Source of the DNA: Acetobacteraceae bacterium
Lineage (GTDB): Bacteria; Pseudomonadota; Alphaproteobacteria; Acetobacterales; Acetobacteraceae
DNA: 11,009 bases
Assembly: GCA_030044345.1 (NCBI GenBank)
Contig: JASHVY010000348.1
Coordinates: forward strand, 1 to 11,009
Reading direction: 5' to 3'
In this document: positions 1 through 6,780 of the stretch, in pieces
Layout: every line of letters begins with the position of its first letter
How positions within the stretch are numbered: position 1 is the first letter of the stretch
Notes under the pieces: model-generated
Database searches by the model: none
Told to the model about the DNA's origin: nothing
Seen by the model: the letters and a program-made list of their open reading frames with translations, nothing else
Made by a program: the position numbers and the translations under genes

Positions 1-51
1 CAGCCGCGTCAACAGGACGAATGCGCCCGCCAGCTCCGACAGCAGCGCCAT
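1..51 (-). CDS. cobS: CobS (CobV), adenosylcobinamide-GDP ribazoletransferase, 5' part only
   Basis: Only the first 17 codons are in the window (M-ALLSELAGAFVLLTRL); the gene continues off the left edge. The short N-terminus resembles the CobS family start, where a hydrophobic helix runs into a conserved 'FLTRLPV'-type motif. CobS is an integral membrane enzyme that joins adenosylcobinamide-GDP to alpha-ribazole (phosphate), closing the nucleotide loop of B12. The ATG at 51-49 comes one base after the cobT stop codon (TGATATG), so it is almost certainly co-transcribed with cobT and probably translationally coupled. Its usual partner, CobT, makes its substrate. The call rests on 17 residues plus position next to cobT, so it is reasonable but not proven. 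In Pseudomonas denitrificans naming this gene is cobV. Confidence 0.72.
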   Translation of the reverse strand, partial: MALLSELAGAFVLLTRL

Positions 52-52
52 A

Positions 53-1075
53 TCAATCGCGATCGCGCACGCCGGCCTCGGCAAAGGTGGCCATGCCGGC
101 ATGGCAGGCGATGGCGGCACGCAGAATCGGGATTGCGACCGCGGCCCCCGAGGCTTCGCCGAGTCTCATGCCGAGATGAAGAAGCGGCTGCTGTCCCAGT
201 GCGCTCGCCAATGCATGATGCCCGATCTCGGCCGAGCAATGCGCGATGCGGGCATGATCAAGCGCCGTCGGCGCAATCCGCGCTAGCGGCGCTGCTCCGG
301 CGGTGCAAACAAAGCCATCCAGCAGCACCGGCGTGCGATGAAGACGGGCTGCCAGCACAGCACCCATGATGGCGGCCAGCTCCCGGCCGCCAAGCGCCCT
401 GGCCACGTGCAGCGGGTCATGCAGCAGAGCCGCATGGTGTGCCAAGGCTGCGTCGATCACCGCCTGCTTGCGCGAGAGCCCTTCATCATCCAGCCCGGTG
501 CCGCGGCCGGCCCAGCGCTGTCCGTCGCCGCCGAACAGCGCCGCTGCCACGGCCGCCGCCGCGGTCGTGTTGCCGATGCCCATCTCCCCAAGCGCGAGCA
601 GATCGGTGCCCGGCACCGCGGCCGCGAAACCTGTGTCCACCGCGGCCAGGAACTCGGCCTCGTCCATCGCCGGCGCTTCGGAAAGATCACGCGTCGGCGC
701 TTCGAGATCGAGCGGGATCACCCGCAGCTTCGCGCCCGCAACCTTTGCCAATTGATTGATGGCCGCGCCCCCGGCGGCGAAGTTCGCAACCATCTGTCCT
801 GTCACTTCGGGTGGATAAGGTGAGACACCCCGAGCCACCACCCCGTGGTTGCCCGCGAAGACCAGCACCTCCACGCGCTCCAGCCCGGGCATTTCCCGTC
901 CCTGCCAGCACGCGAGCCAGGCCGCCAGCTCCTCCAGCAGGCCCAGGCTGCCGGGCGGCTTCGTCAAGATGCGCTGGCGGGCACGCACGGCCTCCGCGGC
1001 GCGTTCGTCGCCCTCGGGCAAAGCGCGGCAGGCTTCGCGAATGGCTTCGATGGTTGCGAAACGGGGCTTCGTCAT
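53..1075 (-). CDS. cobT: CobT, nicotinate-nucleotide:dimethylbenzimidazole phosphoribosyltransferase
   Basis: 340 residues, the usual length for this family. The enzyme transfers ribose phosphate from nicotinate mononucleotide to 5,6-dimethylbenzimidazole, giving alpha-ribazole phosphate, the lower ligand precursor; it is cytosolic. Visible family motifs are LTKPPGSLG (residues 37-45), VFAGNHGV (72-79), the glycine-rich GEMGIGNTTAAAA (163-175), RGTGLDDEGL (191-200) and LGMRLGEASGAA (301-312). The Glu at 307 matches the position of the catalytic Glu in the Salmonella enzyme, by recollection of the family. The ATG at 1075 was chosen over an upstream in-frame start at 1192 because family homology begins here and it overlaps the cobB stop as TGATG. 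The added 39 residues of the longer frame are arginine-rich and lie inside cobB. This is not the cobalt-chelatase CobT; the P. denitrificans name is cobU. Confidence 0.96.
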   Translation of the reverse strand: MTKPRFATIEAIREACRALPEGDERAAEAVRARQRILTKPPGSLGLLEELAAWLACWQGREMPGLERVEVLVFAGNHGVVARGVSPYPPEVTGQMVANFAAGGAAINQLAKVAGAKLRVIPLDLEAPTRDLSEAPAMDEAEFLAAVDTGFAAAVPGTDLLALGEMGIGNTTAAAAVAAALFGGDGQRWAGRGTGLDDEGLSRKQAVIDAALAHHAALLHDPLHVARALGGRELAAIMGAVLAARLHRTPVLLDGFVCTAGAAPLARIAPTALDHARIAHCSAEIGHHALASALGQQPLLHLGMRLGEASGAAVAIPILRAAIACHAGMATFAEAGVRDRD

Positions 1076-2400
1076 CAGGCATTGCTCTTGGCTGGAACGG
1101 AAGCGATGGCGTGGAAGAACGAACCGCTCACACGTCCTCGTCTTCCGCCTTCGGTGCCGAGGTCCTGCCCCAGCGCATCCGAGAGGCGCCACAGGGGTGC
1201 GTCGGTGCCGGGATCGCGGAGGGTCGTGTAGTGGAATTCATGGCCGCGAAGTACGGTCCCCGCAGGGCCGAGCGCGGCATCCCCGAGCAGCGTCGCTTCC
1301 CGATAGCCGAGATGCAGCTTGCGTTTCGCAAAACTGGTCGCGTGGCTGAGCAGCCCCAGCATCCTATGGGCCGTGCCGGCGGCATCCTCCAGCATCATCC
1401 CCAGAACCATGTGGCCGCCGCATTCGCCGTGCATGCTTCGGCTCGTGGCAAAGCGGAGCATGCCGGCACGGAAACGATCGGCCTCGGCAAGCCGCCCCGC
1501 ATGCAGTTCTGGGTAGCCGCCAGGCAGCCAGCATGCATCGCAATCATCCGGCGGCGGCTCGTCGGCGAGCGGCGAGAAGGGAATGATTTCAACACCCGCC
1601 GCGCGCCAGCCCGCCAGCACATGGGGATAGAGAAAGCTGAAGGCGGCATCCTGCGCCAGCGCGATGCGCTGTCCTGGCGGGCGCAGCATGGCGCCAGAGG
1701 CACCGGACACCGAGAATAGAGCCGCCGCGGCCAGAATCCCGTCGAGATCGAGCGCACTCTCCGCCAGATCGGCCAGCCGCGTCAGAAATTCGGCAAGACC
1801 GTCCTGCTCGCGCGCCTGAACCAGGCCGAGATGCCGTTCGGGCAAGGCAACCGTTGCGTCCCGTCTCACGCTGCCCAGGAGCGGCAGCTTCAGCACTCTA
1901 AGCGCCTCGGCGACGCTGTCACGATGCCGGTCGCTGCCGACACGGTTGAGCACGACGCCGGCAATCCGCACCGCCGGATCGTGCAGCAGAAAGCCGCGCG
2001 CCACCGCCGCCGCGCTCTGCGCCTGGCCCGACACGTCCAGCACCAGCAGCACCGGCAGATGATAACGGGCGGCAAGATCGGAAGCCGCACCGGTTCGCCC
2101 TGGTTGCATGCCGACGCCGTCGAACAGGCCCATGGCCGCTTCGATCAGCACGATCTCCGCCGCCTCAGTCAGCTCAGCGGCCGCAGCATCGAGCTGCTCC
2201 GCCACCATGGCCCAGCTATCCAGGTTGAAAGAGGGAAAGCCGGTCGCGGCTTCATGAAAGGCCGGATCGATATAATCGGGCCCGGACTTGCCGGCACGCA
2301 CGGCGATGCCGCGCCGCCGCAGCGCCGCCAGGATCGCGAGCGTCACGGTCGTCTTGCCGGCGCCGGAGCGCGGCGCGGCAATGATCAGCCCGGCGGCCAT
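1075..2400 (-). CDS. cobB: CobB, hydrogenobyrinic acid a,c-diamide synthase (glutamine-hydrolysing)
   Basis: 441 residues with the two-part structure of CobB/CbiA. The N-terminal half is an ATP-binding dethiobiotin-synthetase-like domain with the P-loop APRSGAGKTT (9-18), followed by KSGPDYIDPAFH (38-49) and EAAMGLFDG (88-96). The C-terminal half is a class I-like glutamine amidotransferase domain with WLPGGYPELH (291-300), the nucleophile Cys327 in MHGECGGHM (323-331), GHEFHY (386-391) and the terminal His430 in GSFFHAIA. It amidates the a and c side chains using glutamine and ATP. Because the cluster has cobG and cobN, the substrate is expected to be cobalt-free hydrogenobyrinic acid, not cobyrinic acid. 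The ATG at 2400 overlaps the cobA end by 16 bases and has a GGGGGGA stretch (2411-2405) as a good ribosome binding site. An upstream in-frame start at 2499 adds residues unlike the family. Confidence 0.96.
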   Translation of the reverse strand: MAAGLIIAAPRSGAGKTTVTLAILAALRRRGIAVRAGKSGPDYIDPAFHEAATGFPSFNLDSWAMVAEQLDAAAAELTEAAEIVLIEAAMGLFDGVGMQPGRTGAASDLAARYHLPVLLVLDVSGQAQSAAAVARGFLLHDPAVRIAGVVLNRVGSDRHRDSVAEALRVLKLPLLGSVRRDATVALPERHLGLVQAREQDGLAEFLTRLADLAESALDLDGILAAAALFSVSGASGAMLRPPGQRIALAQDAAFSFLYPHVLAGWRAAGVEIIPFSPLADEPPPDDCDACWLPGGYPELHAGRLAEADRFRAGMLRFATSRSMHGECGGHMVLGMMLEDAAGTAHRMLGLLSHATSFAKRKLHLGYREATLLGDAALGPAGTVLRGHEFHYTTLRDPGTDAPLWRLSDALGQDLGTEGGRRGRVSGSFFHAIASVPAKSNA

Positions 2401-3218
2401 GGCGTCCCCCCGGCAAGCTGCGGCAACAGGGCCAGCAATTTCGCGCGCGTCCGCACGATCTCGCCGATCACCACGATCGCCGGAGCGGCAATGCCGCACC
2501 GCGCGATGTCGTCGGGGAGGCTGCCGAGCGTGGACACCACGACACGCTCTCCCGACATCGTCGCCGAGGCGATCGCCGCCGCCGCGGTGTCGGGCGGCAA
2601 TCCTCCCGCCTGCAAGGCCTGGCTAATCGCGGGCAAGCGGGCGATCGCCATATAGAGCACGATGGGCTGGCCCAGGCGTGCGATCTGTGTCCAGTCGAGA
2701 TCGCACTCTCTATTCTCGTCGGTGATGCCGTGGCCCGTCGCGAGCAAGATCGCCCGGTTGATGCCACGGACAGTGGCCGGCATGAGTGCCATGGTCAGGC
2801 TCGCCAGCCCGGAGGTGATTCCCGGGATCACGCGGAAGGGGATGCCTTCTTCCGCAAGCGCAAGAACCTCCTCCGCGCCGCGTCCGAACACATAAGGATC
2901 GCCGCCCTTCAGCCGCAGCACACGCGCGCCCTCGCGAGCGAAGCCCACAAGCTGCGCCGTGATGTTTCCCTGGTGGGTCGAGGGTCGGCCGCCACGCTTG
3001 CCGGCAAAGATTCGCCTGGCATTGGGCCGCGCCAACGCCAACACGCGCGCATCGACCAGGGAGTCATGCACGACAATCTCGGCCTGGTCGAGCCCTGCCA
3101 GGGCTTGCAGTGTCAGAAGCGCCGGATCGCCGGGGCCGGCGCCGGCCAGCCAGACCTCGCCCGGATGAAGCTCCGGCATGCCTCGCAAAGCGGTATCGAG
3201 CATGCAGGCCGGGCTCAT
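2385..3218 (-). CDS. cobA: CobA, uroporphyrinogen-III C-methyltransferase (SUMT)
   Basis: 277 residues from this start. It methylates uroporphyrinogen III at C-2 and C-7 with SAM, giving precorrin-2, the branch point to B12 and siroheme. Numbered from the Met at 3179, the tetrapyrrole methylase motifs are VWLAGAGPGDPALLTLQA (9-26), the VVHDSLV strand (36-42), GKRGGRPSTHQ (60-70), LKGGDPYVFGRGAEE (90-104), VIPGITSG (117-124) and ATGHGI (147-152). It is single-domain, with no CysG-type dehydrogenase/ferrochelatase part. Three starts are possible: 3218, 3203 and 3179. The first overlaps an in-frame ATGA and leaves 17 bases to cbiD; the last fits homologue length best, though its GAGG is only one base from the ATG. 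Function is certain, start is not. The 3' end overlaps cobB. Confidence 0.95.
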   Translation of the reverse strand: MSPACMLDTALRGMPELHPGEVWLAGAGPGDPALLTLQALAGLDQAEIVVHDSLVDARVLALARPNARRIFAGKRGGRPSTHQGNITAQLVGFAREGARVLRLKGGDPYVFGRGAEEVLALAEEGIPFRVIPGITSGLASLTMALMPATVRGINRAILLATGHGITDENRECDLDWTQIARLGQPIVLYMAIARLPAISQALQAGGLPPDTAAAAIASATMSGERVVVSTLGSLPDDIARCGIAAPAIVVIGEIVRTRAKLLALLPQLAGGTPWPPG

Positions 3219-3235
3219 ATACGCCGTTCGCTGCG

Positions 3236-4417
3236 ATGACAAACGGGCATCAGGCCGATATAGGCTGCGTGGTGCAGCAGAAACGGCCACTGCGCCGGGG
3301 CTGGACCACCGGCACATGCGCGACCGCAGCCGCCAAGGCGGCGACAGCGGCGCTCCTTGGTGATGCGTTCCCCGATCCGATCGAGCTCACACTTCCGAAC
3401 GGCCAGCGTGTTTCCTTCGCTCTGGCCGAAACTGCGCGCGGCGCGGGCACCGCCACTGCGGGCGTGGTGAAGGATGCCGGCGACGATCCGGACGTGACTC
3501 ACGGTGCCCTGGTCCGTGCCACCGTTGCCTCGGGGCCGCCCGGCTCGGGCGTGACCTTCCGCGCCGGACCGGGTGTCGGCACCATCACCCGTCCCGGCCT
3601 GCCGCTGCCGCCGGGCGAGCCGGCGATCAACCCCGTGCCCCGGCGGATGATCCGCGCTGCCGTCGCCGAAGTCGCCGCCGCGCACGGCCTTACCCTCGAC
3701 ATCCTCGTGGAGATCGCGATTCCCGGCGGCGAAAGACTGGCGTTTCAAACGCTCAACCCGCGCCTTGGGATCGTCGGCGGGCTCTCGATCCTGGGCACCA
3801 CCGGTATCGTGGTCCCTTATTCCTGCGCTGCCTGGATCGACAGCATTCATCGCGGGATCGATGTCGCGCGCGCGAGTGGTGTGACGCATATTGCGGGCGC
3901 CACCGGCCGCACGTCCGAGGACGCCGTCCGGGCGCTGCACACACTGCCCGAGATCGCGCTGATCGAGATGGGTGATTTCGTCGGCGGCATGCTGAAATAT
4001 CTGCATCGTCATCCTCTGCCGCGCGTCACCATCGCCGGCGGCATCGCCAAGATGACAAAGCTCGCGCAGGGCCGGCTCGATCTTCATTCCAAGCGTGGCG
4101 AGGCCGATCTCGCGGCGCTGGCGGAACTCGCGCGTGCTCATGGCGCGAGCGAAGCCGCGCAGGGCCGAATCGCCGCCTCCAACACCGTCGCCGAGGCCTT
4201 CGCTGCCGCCGAGAATCTGGCCCCCAATCTCGCCTTGGGCGATGCGGTGGCGCAGGATGCCTGGGACGTTGCCGCCGCCATTCTGCGGCCCGCACCGATC
4301 GCTCTCGAAATCGCAGTCTTCGATCGCGCGGGACAATTGGTTGGCCACACCGGCTTCGCTCCGGTCGGCTTTGACGATCATGACGACGCGCCCGCGGGGC
4401 GAAAGCGGCGATCATAG
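3236..4417 (+). CDS. cbiD: CbiD, (cobalt-)precorrin-5B C1-methyltransferase
   Basis: 393 residues. The hallmark is RRGWTTGTCATAAAKAA (20-36), followed by KDAGDDPDVTHG (79-90), GVGTITRPGLPL (113-124), EPAINPVPRRMI (128-139), GGLSILGTTGIVVPYS (181-196) and GDFVGG (246-251), in the order expected of CbiD. The enzyme methylates C-1 of the ring after loss of the two-carbon fragment. It was defined in the anaerobic pathway, yet here it sits among oxygen-pathway genes with no cobF, so it presumably fills the CobF step; comparable cbiD-for-cobF replacement is known in pseudomonads. It lies on the opposite strand to its neighbours: 17 bases from the cobA start and overlapping the cobM 3' end by 40 bases. 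The ATG at 3236 has no clear ribosome site. GTG at 3269 or 3272, after AGG at 3262-3264, is a real alternative and still precedes the conserved part. Confidence 0.94.
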   Translation: MTNGHQADIGCVVQQKRPLRRGWTTGTCATAAAKAATAALLGDAFPDPIELTLPNGQRVSFALAETARGAGTATAGVVKDAGDDPDVTHGALVRATVASGPPGSGVTFRAGPGVGTITRPGLPLPPGEPAINPVPRRMIRAAVAEVAAAHGLTLDILVEIAIPGGERLAFQTLNPRLGIVGGLSILGTTGIVVPYSCAAWIDSIHRGIDVARASGVTHIAGATGRTSEDAVRALHTLPEIALIEMGDFVGGMLKYLHRHPLPRVTIAGGIAKMTKLAQGRLDLHSKRGEADLAALAELARAHGASEAAQGRIAASNTVAEAFAAAENLAPNLALGDAVAQDAWDVAAAILRPAPIALEIAVFDRAGQLVGHTGFAPVGFDDHDDAPAGRKRRS

Positions 4418-5145
4418 GCCGGATCGTAAAGCGCGCTTTCGCGAAAATCTTCGGCGGCAAGCGCGGGGCCGACCAGGATCAGCGTCGTGCGCTCGATCGG
4501 CTCGGCTGCAATAATGGCGATGATCGTGCCCAATCTGCCCCGCAGGATGCGCTGATCCGGCCAGCTTGCGCGCGTGATGATCGCCACGGGACAGTCCGCG
4601 CCATAAAGCGGCACGAGCTCCGCCACGATCCGCTTCAGCGCATGGCCGGCGAGATGAATCGCGAGCGTCGCGCCGGTGGCCCCGAACGCGGCCAGCGTCT
4701 CGCGCGGCGGCATGGCGGAGGCGCGTCCGGAAACACGCGTGAGCACCAGGCTCTGAGCTACCTCCGGCACGGTCAGCTCGCGCCCGAGCGCGGCGGCGGC
4801 GGCGGCGAAGGAAGGCACGCCGGGGGTCAGAGTATAAGGAATGCCGCAGCGCTCGAGCCTGCGGATCTGCTCGGCAACGGCGCTATAGACCGAGAGATCG
4901 CCGGAATGCAGCCGGGCTACATCCAGCCCGTGCGCATGTGCCGCGCGATACTCGGCCTCGATCCCATCGAGTGTCATTGGCGCCGTGTCGATGATGCGCG
5001 CACCCGGCGGGCAATATCTCAAGAGCTCCGGCGGGACGAGCGAGCCGGCATGGAGACAGACCGGGCAACGCGCAAGAATGTCTCGGCCACGCAATGTAAT
5101 CAGATCCGCCGCACCCGGACCGGCGCCAATGAAATGGACAGTCAT
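4378..5145 (-). CDS. cobM: CobM, precorrin-4 C11-methyltransferase
   Basis: 255 residues, normal for CobM/CbiF. It uses SAM to methylate C-11 of precorrin-4, giving precorrin-5. Motifs seen in order: VHFIGAGPGAADLITLRG (3-20), HAGSLVPPELL (32-42), MTLDGIEAEY (57-66), RLHSGDLSVYSAVAEQ (78-93), YTLTPGVPSFAAAAAALG (104-121), LTRVSGRASAMP (135-146) and RASWPDQRILRG (192-203). The AGSLVP and SGDLSVYSA motifs separate it from CobI, CobJ and CobA. The ATG at 5145 overlaps the cobE stop as ATGA. The stop lies inside the cbiD 3' end on the other strand, a 40-base convergent overlap. Just upstream is a small inverted repeat (5151-5163) that includes the likely ribosome site region. Confidence 0.96.
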   Translation of the reverse strand: MTVHFIGAGPGAADLITLRGRDILARCPVCLHAGSLVPPELLRYCPPGARIIDTAPMTLDGIEAEYRAAHAHGLDVARLHSGDLSVYSAVAEQIRRLERCGIPYTLTPGVPSFAAAAAALGRELTVPEVAQSLVLTRVSGRASAMPPRETLAAFGATGATLAIHLAGHALKRIVAELVPLYGADCPVAIITRASWPDQRILRGRLGTIIAIIAAEPIERTTLILVGPALAAEDFRESALYDPAYDRRFRPAGASS

Positions 5146-5525
5146 TGCAGGGCGGTTTCCGCCAATGCGCAGGTCGCACCGCCGCCGACAATACGCGGCA
5201 GGATCAGCCGCCCGCCGGCCCCCGCGGCTGCCAGCGCGCTGCCTTCCGCGACCGAGGCGATGCCGATCGTCCGCGCCGCATGGTCGGATCGCGTGATGCA
5301 ATGTTGCTGCGCCGCCGCGAGCAATGCCGGCTCTACCAGGATGAGTGTCAGGCCGAGCTGCCGCGCTGCTTCCCGCAGACCCGCCTCATCTTCTTTAAAG
5401 GCCGGCACCGCCAGCGCCGTGGCCGAGCGGCCGGCCTCGCCGCACGCGCGGCTCAGCAAGGAGATGATCGCCTCGGCCGGACAATCGCGGCGGCATCCCA
5501 TCCCGGCGATGATCCGCCCACTCAT
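5142..5525 (-). CDS. cobE: CobE, small CbiG C-terminal-like cobalamin biosynthesis protein
   Basis: 127 residues, the typical CobE size. Family features are RIIAGMGCRRDCPAEAI (4-20) at the N-terminus, a middle strand AVPAFKEDEAGLREAARQLG (39-58) and TIGIASVAEGSALAAAG (86-102). The protein resembles the C-terminal domain of CbiG, the anaerobic enzyme that opens the ring lactone and removes acetaldehyde, but lacks the CbiG N-terminal part. CobE is known to be needed for B12 synthesis in P. denitrificans, yet its exact reaction is, to my knowledge, unsettled; intermediate binding or hand-over has been suggested. Here it is sandwiched by ATGA overlaps between cobL and cobM, which implies tight co-production. 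The ATG at 5525 was preferred over a start six codons upstream because GMGCRR homologues begin this close to the N-terminus. Confidence 0.9.
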   Translation of the reverse strand: MSGRIIAGMGCRRDCPAEAIISLLSRACGEAGRSATALAVPAFKEDEAGLREAARQLGLTLILVEPALLAAAQQHCITRSDHAARTIGIASVAEGSALAAAGAGGRLILPRIVGGGATCALAETALQ

Positions 5526-6745
5526 CGCTTCGCCGCAGTCCATTGGGTCACCGTCATCGCCGGGCGAAAGCCGTGGCGGCTGCCGATCCTGTCGAGCCGC
5601 TCGACGGCGAGGCGCGTCAGCGTGCCACCATGCGTCTTTTGCGCCCCGAACAATTGCATCTCGGTCTCGATCGTCACCGCGTTCACGACCATCCTTCCGC
5701 CGTTGCGCAAGGCCGCCCAGGCGGTCTCAATCAGGGCTGCATCCTGGGCGCCCCCGCCGATAAAGACAGCATCCGGCACTGGCAGCCCGTCCAGCGCAGG
5801 GGGTGCCGCGCCGGTTACGACGCGGAGGGAGGGTACGCCCAGCGCGAGCGCGTTGCGCCTCACCCTCTCAGCCCGCTCCGGACGCTGCTCGATGCCGATC
5901 GCCCGGTTGGCCGGATGTGCCAGCGACCATTCGATGGCCACCGAACCGGAGCCGCAGCCGATATCCCAAAGCAGCTCTCCGGCACGCGGCGCCAGCGCGG
6001 CGAGGCTGACGGCACGGATCTCTTGCTTGGTGATCTGGCCGTCATGCTCGAAGAACGAATCCGGCAGGCCTGCTGCGCGCAGGATGACGCGCGCATTCGA
6101 TGAAGCGACGATTTCGATCCCCACCAGATTGAGAGGGGTGATATCGCTCGGCAAAGTTCCGTCGGCGATGACCGAACGAATTCGCTCGTTCGGACCGCCG
6201 AGTGCTTCCAGCACATGCAGAACGGAGGCGCCGAAACCATGTTGCGAGAGCAGCCGGGCCAGAGCGCAGGGCGTTTCGCCGTCCGCCGAGAGCACCAGGA
6301 TGCGGCAACCCGGCTGCAAAAGCGGCAGGATCGCGGCGAGCGGGCGGCCGCAGGCGGAGAGCGTGGCGACATCCTGCACCGCCCAGCCGAGCCGCGCGCA
6401 GGCGAGCGAGAACGCGGAGGGCGCTGGGATGCAGAAACGCTCCGCTGCCGGCACCAGCGCCGCCAGGGTGCCGCCGATACCGTAGCAATAGGGGTCGCCG
6501 GACGCGAGGATCGCGACCTTGCGGCCGCGATGTGCCAGGATGGCGGGGAACGCATCGCTCAAGGGCTTCGGCCAGGAAAGCCGGGTGCCGGTGATCAACG
6601 GCGCGGCCAGCGCCAGATGCCGCGTGCCGCCCGCCACGAGCACCGCCTCGCGGATCACCGCGCGCGCCGCCGGCAACAAGCCCTCGACTCCATCCTCGCC
6701 GATTCCCAGGATGGCAAGCCATGGAGACTGTGTCGTCGCGATCAT
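5522..6745 (-). CDS. cobL: CobL, precorrin-6Y C5,15-methyltransferase (decarboxylating), CbiE-CbiT fusion
   Basis: 407 residues from this start. The N-terminal half (about 8-210) is a CbiE-type tetrapyrrole methylase with LAILGIGEDGVEGL (10-23), VAGGTRHL (37-44) and VAILASGDPYCYGIGG (77-92). The C-terminal half (about 225-407) is a CbiT-type Rossmann methyltransferase with LPDSFFEHDGQITKQEIRAV (227-246), the SAM loop LWDIGCGSGSVAIEW (259-273), IEQRPERA (285-292), VFIGGG (327-332) and VVNAVT (353-358). Together they methylate C-5 and C-15 and remove the C-12 acetate carboxyl, producing precorrin-8X. The fusion is normal for the aerobic pathway. Two ATG starts, 6745 and 6757, are both plausible and neither has a clear ribosome site; 6745 is chosen because it forms an ATGA junction like its neighbours. 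The cobE start overlaps the stop as ATGA. Divergent from cobK. Confidence 0.95.
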   Translation of the reverse strand: MIATTQSPWLAILGIGEDGVEGLLPAARAVIREAVLVAGGTRHLALAAPLITGTRLSWPKPLSDAFPAILAHRGRKVAILASGDPYCYGIGGTLAALVPAAERFCIPAPSAFSLACARLGWAVQDVATLSACGRPLAAILPLLQPGCRILVLSADGETPCALARLLSQHGFGASVLHVLEALGGPNERIRSVIADGTLPSDITPLNLVGIEIVASSNARVILRAAGLPDSFFEHDGQITKQEIRAVSLAALAPRAGELLWDIGCGSGSVAIEWSLAHPANRAIGIEQRPERAERVRRNALALGVPSLRVVTGAAPPALDGLPVPDAVFIGGGAQDAALIETAWAALRNGGRMVVNAVTIETEMQLFGAQKTHGGTLTRLAVERLDRIGSRHGFRPAMTVTQWTAAKR

Positions 6746-6765
6746 CGTCGAACGCATCGCCGAGC

Positions 6766-6780
6766 GGAGCCCGAAAGAGG
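6766..6780 (+). promoter_or_regulatory. Ribosome binding region of cobK
   Basis: GGAG at 6766-6769, 11 bases before the ATG at 6781, and a second purine run GAAAGAGG that abuts the ATG. These support starting CobK at MKLLILGG and not at the in-frame ATG at 6721, which would place a serine-rich leader inside cobL. Confidence 0.45.

Noticed and set aside
811..1719. 302-codon plus-strand frame opposite cobB and cobT
   Set aside because: Pro/Arg/Ala-rich shadow crossing two real genes, with no motif and no sensible start context.
1831..2655. 274-codon plus-strand frame opposite cobB and cobA
   Set aside because: Shadow frame running across the boundary of two clear minus-strand enzymes; no family features.
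3219..3235. Cobalamin riboswitch between the divergent genes
   Set aside because: Gaps of 17 and about 35 bases cannot hold a B12 riboswitch of roughly 200 bases, and no B12-box-like sequence was noticed. Any riboswitch would be upstream of cobN, outside the window.
3215..4381. 388-codon minus-strand frame opposite cbiD as an independent protein-coding gene
   Set aside because: It is in exact codon register with a clear CbiD gene, its composition is shadow-like (Gly/Arg/Asp/His-rich) and it shows no motif. Reported as a possible translational bridge only.
4411..4450. Rho-independent terminator after cbiD
   Set aside because: The region is coding for cobM and has no GC stem followed by a T run; the same is true after cobK.
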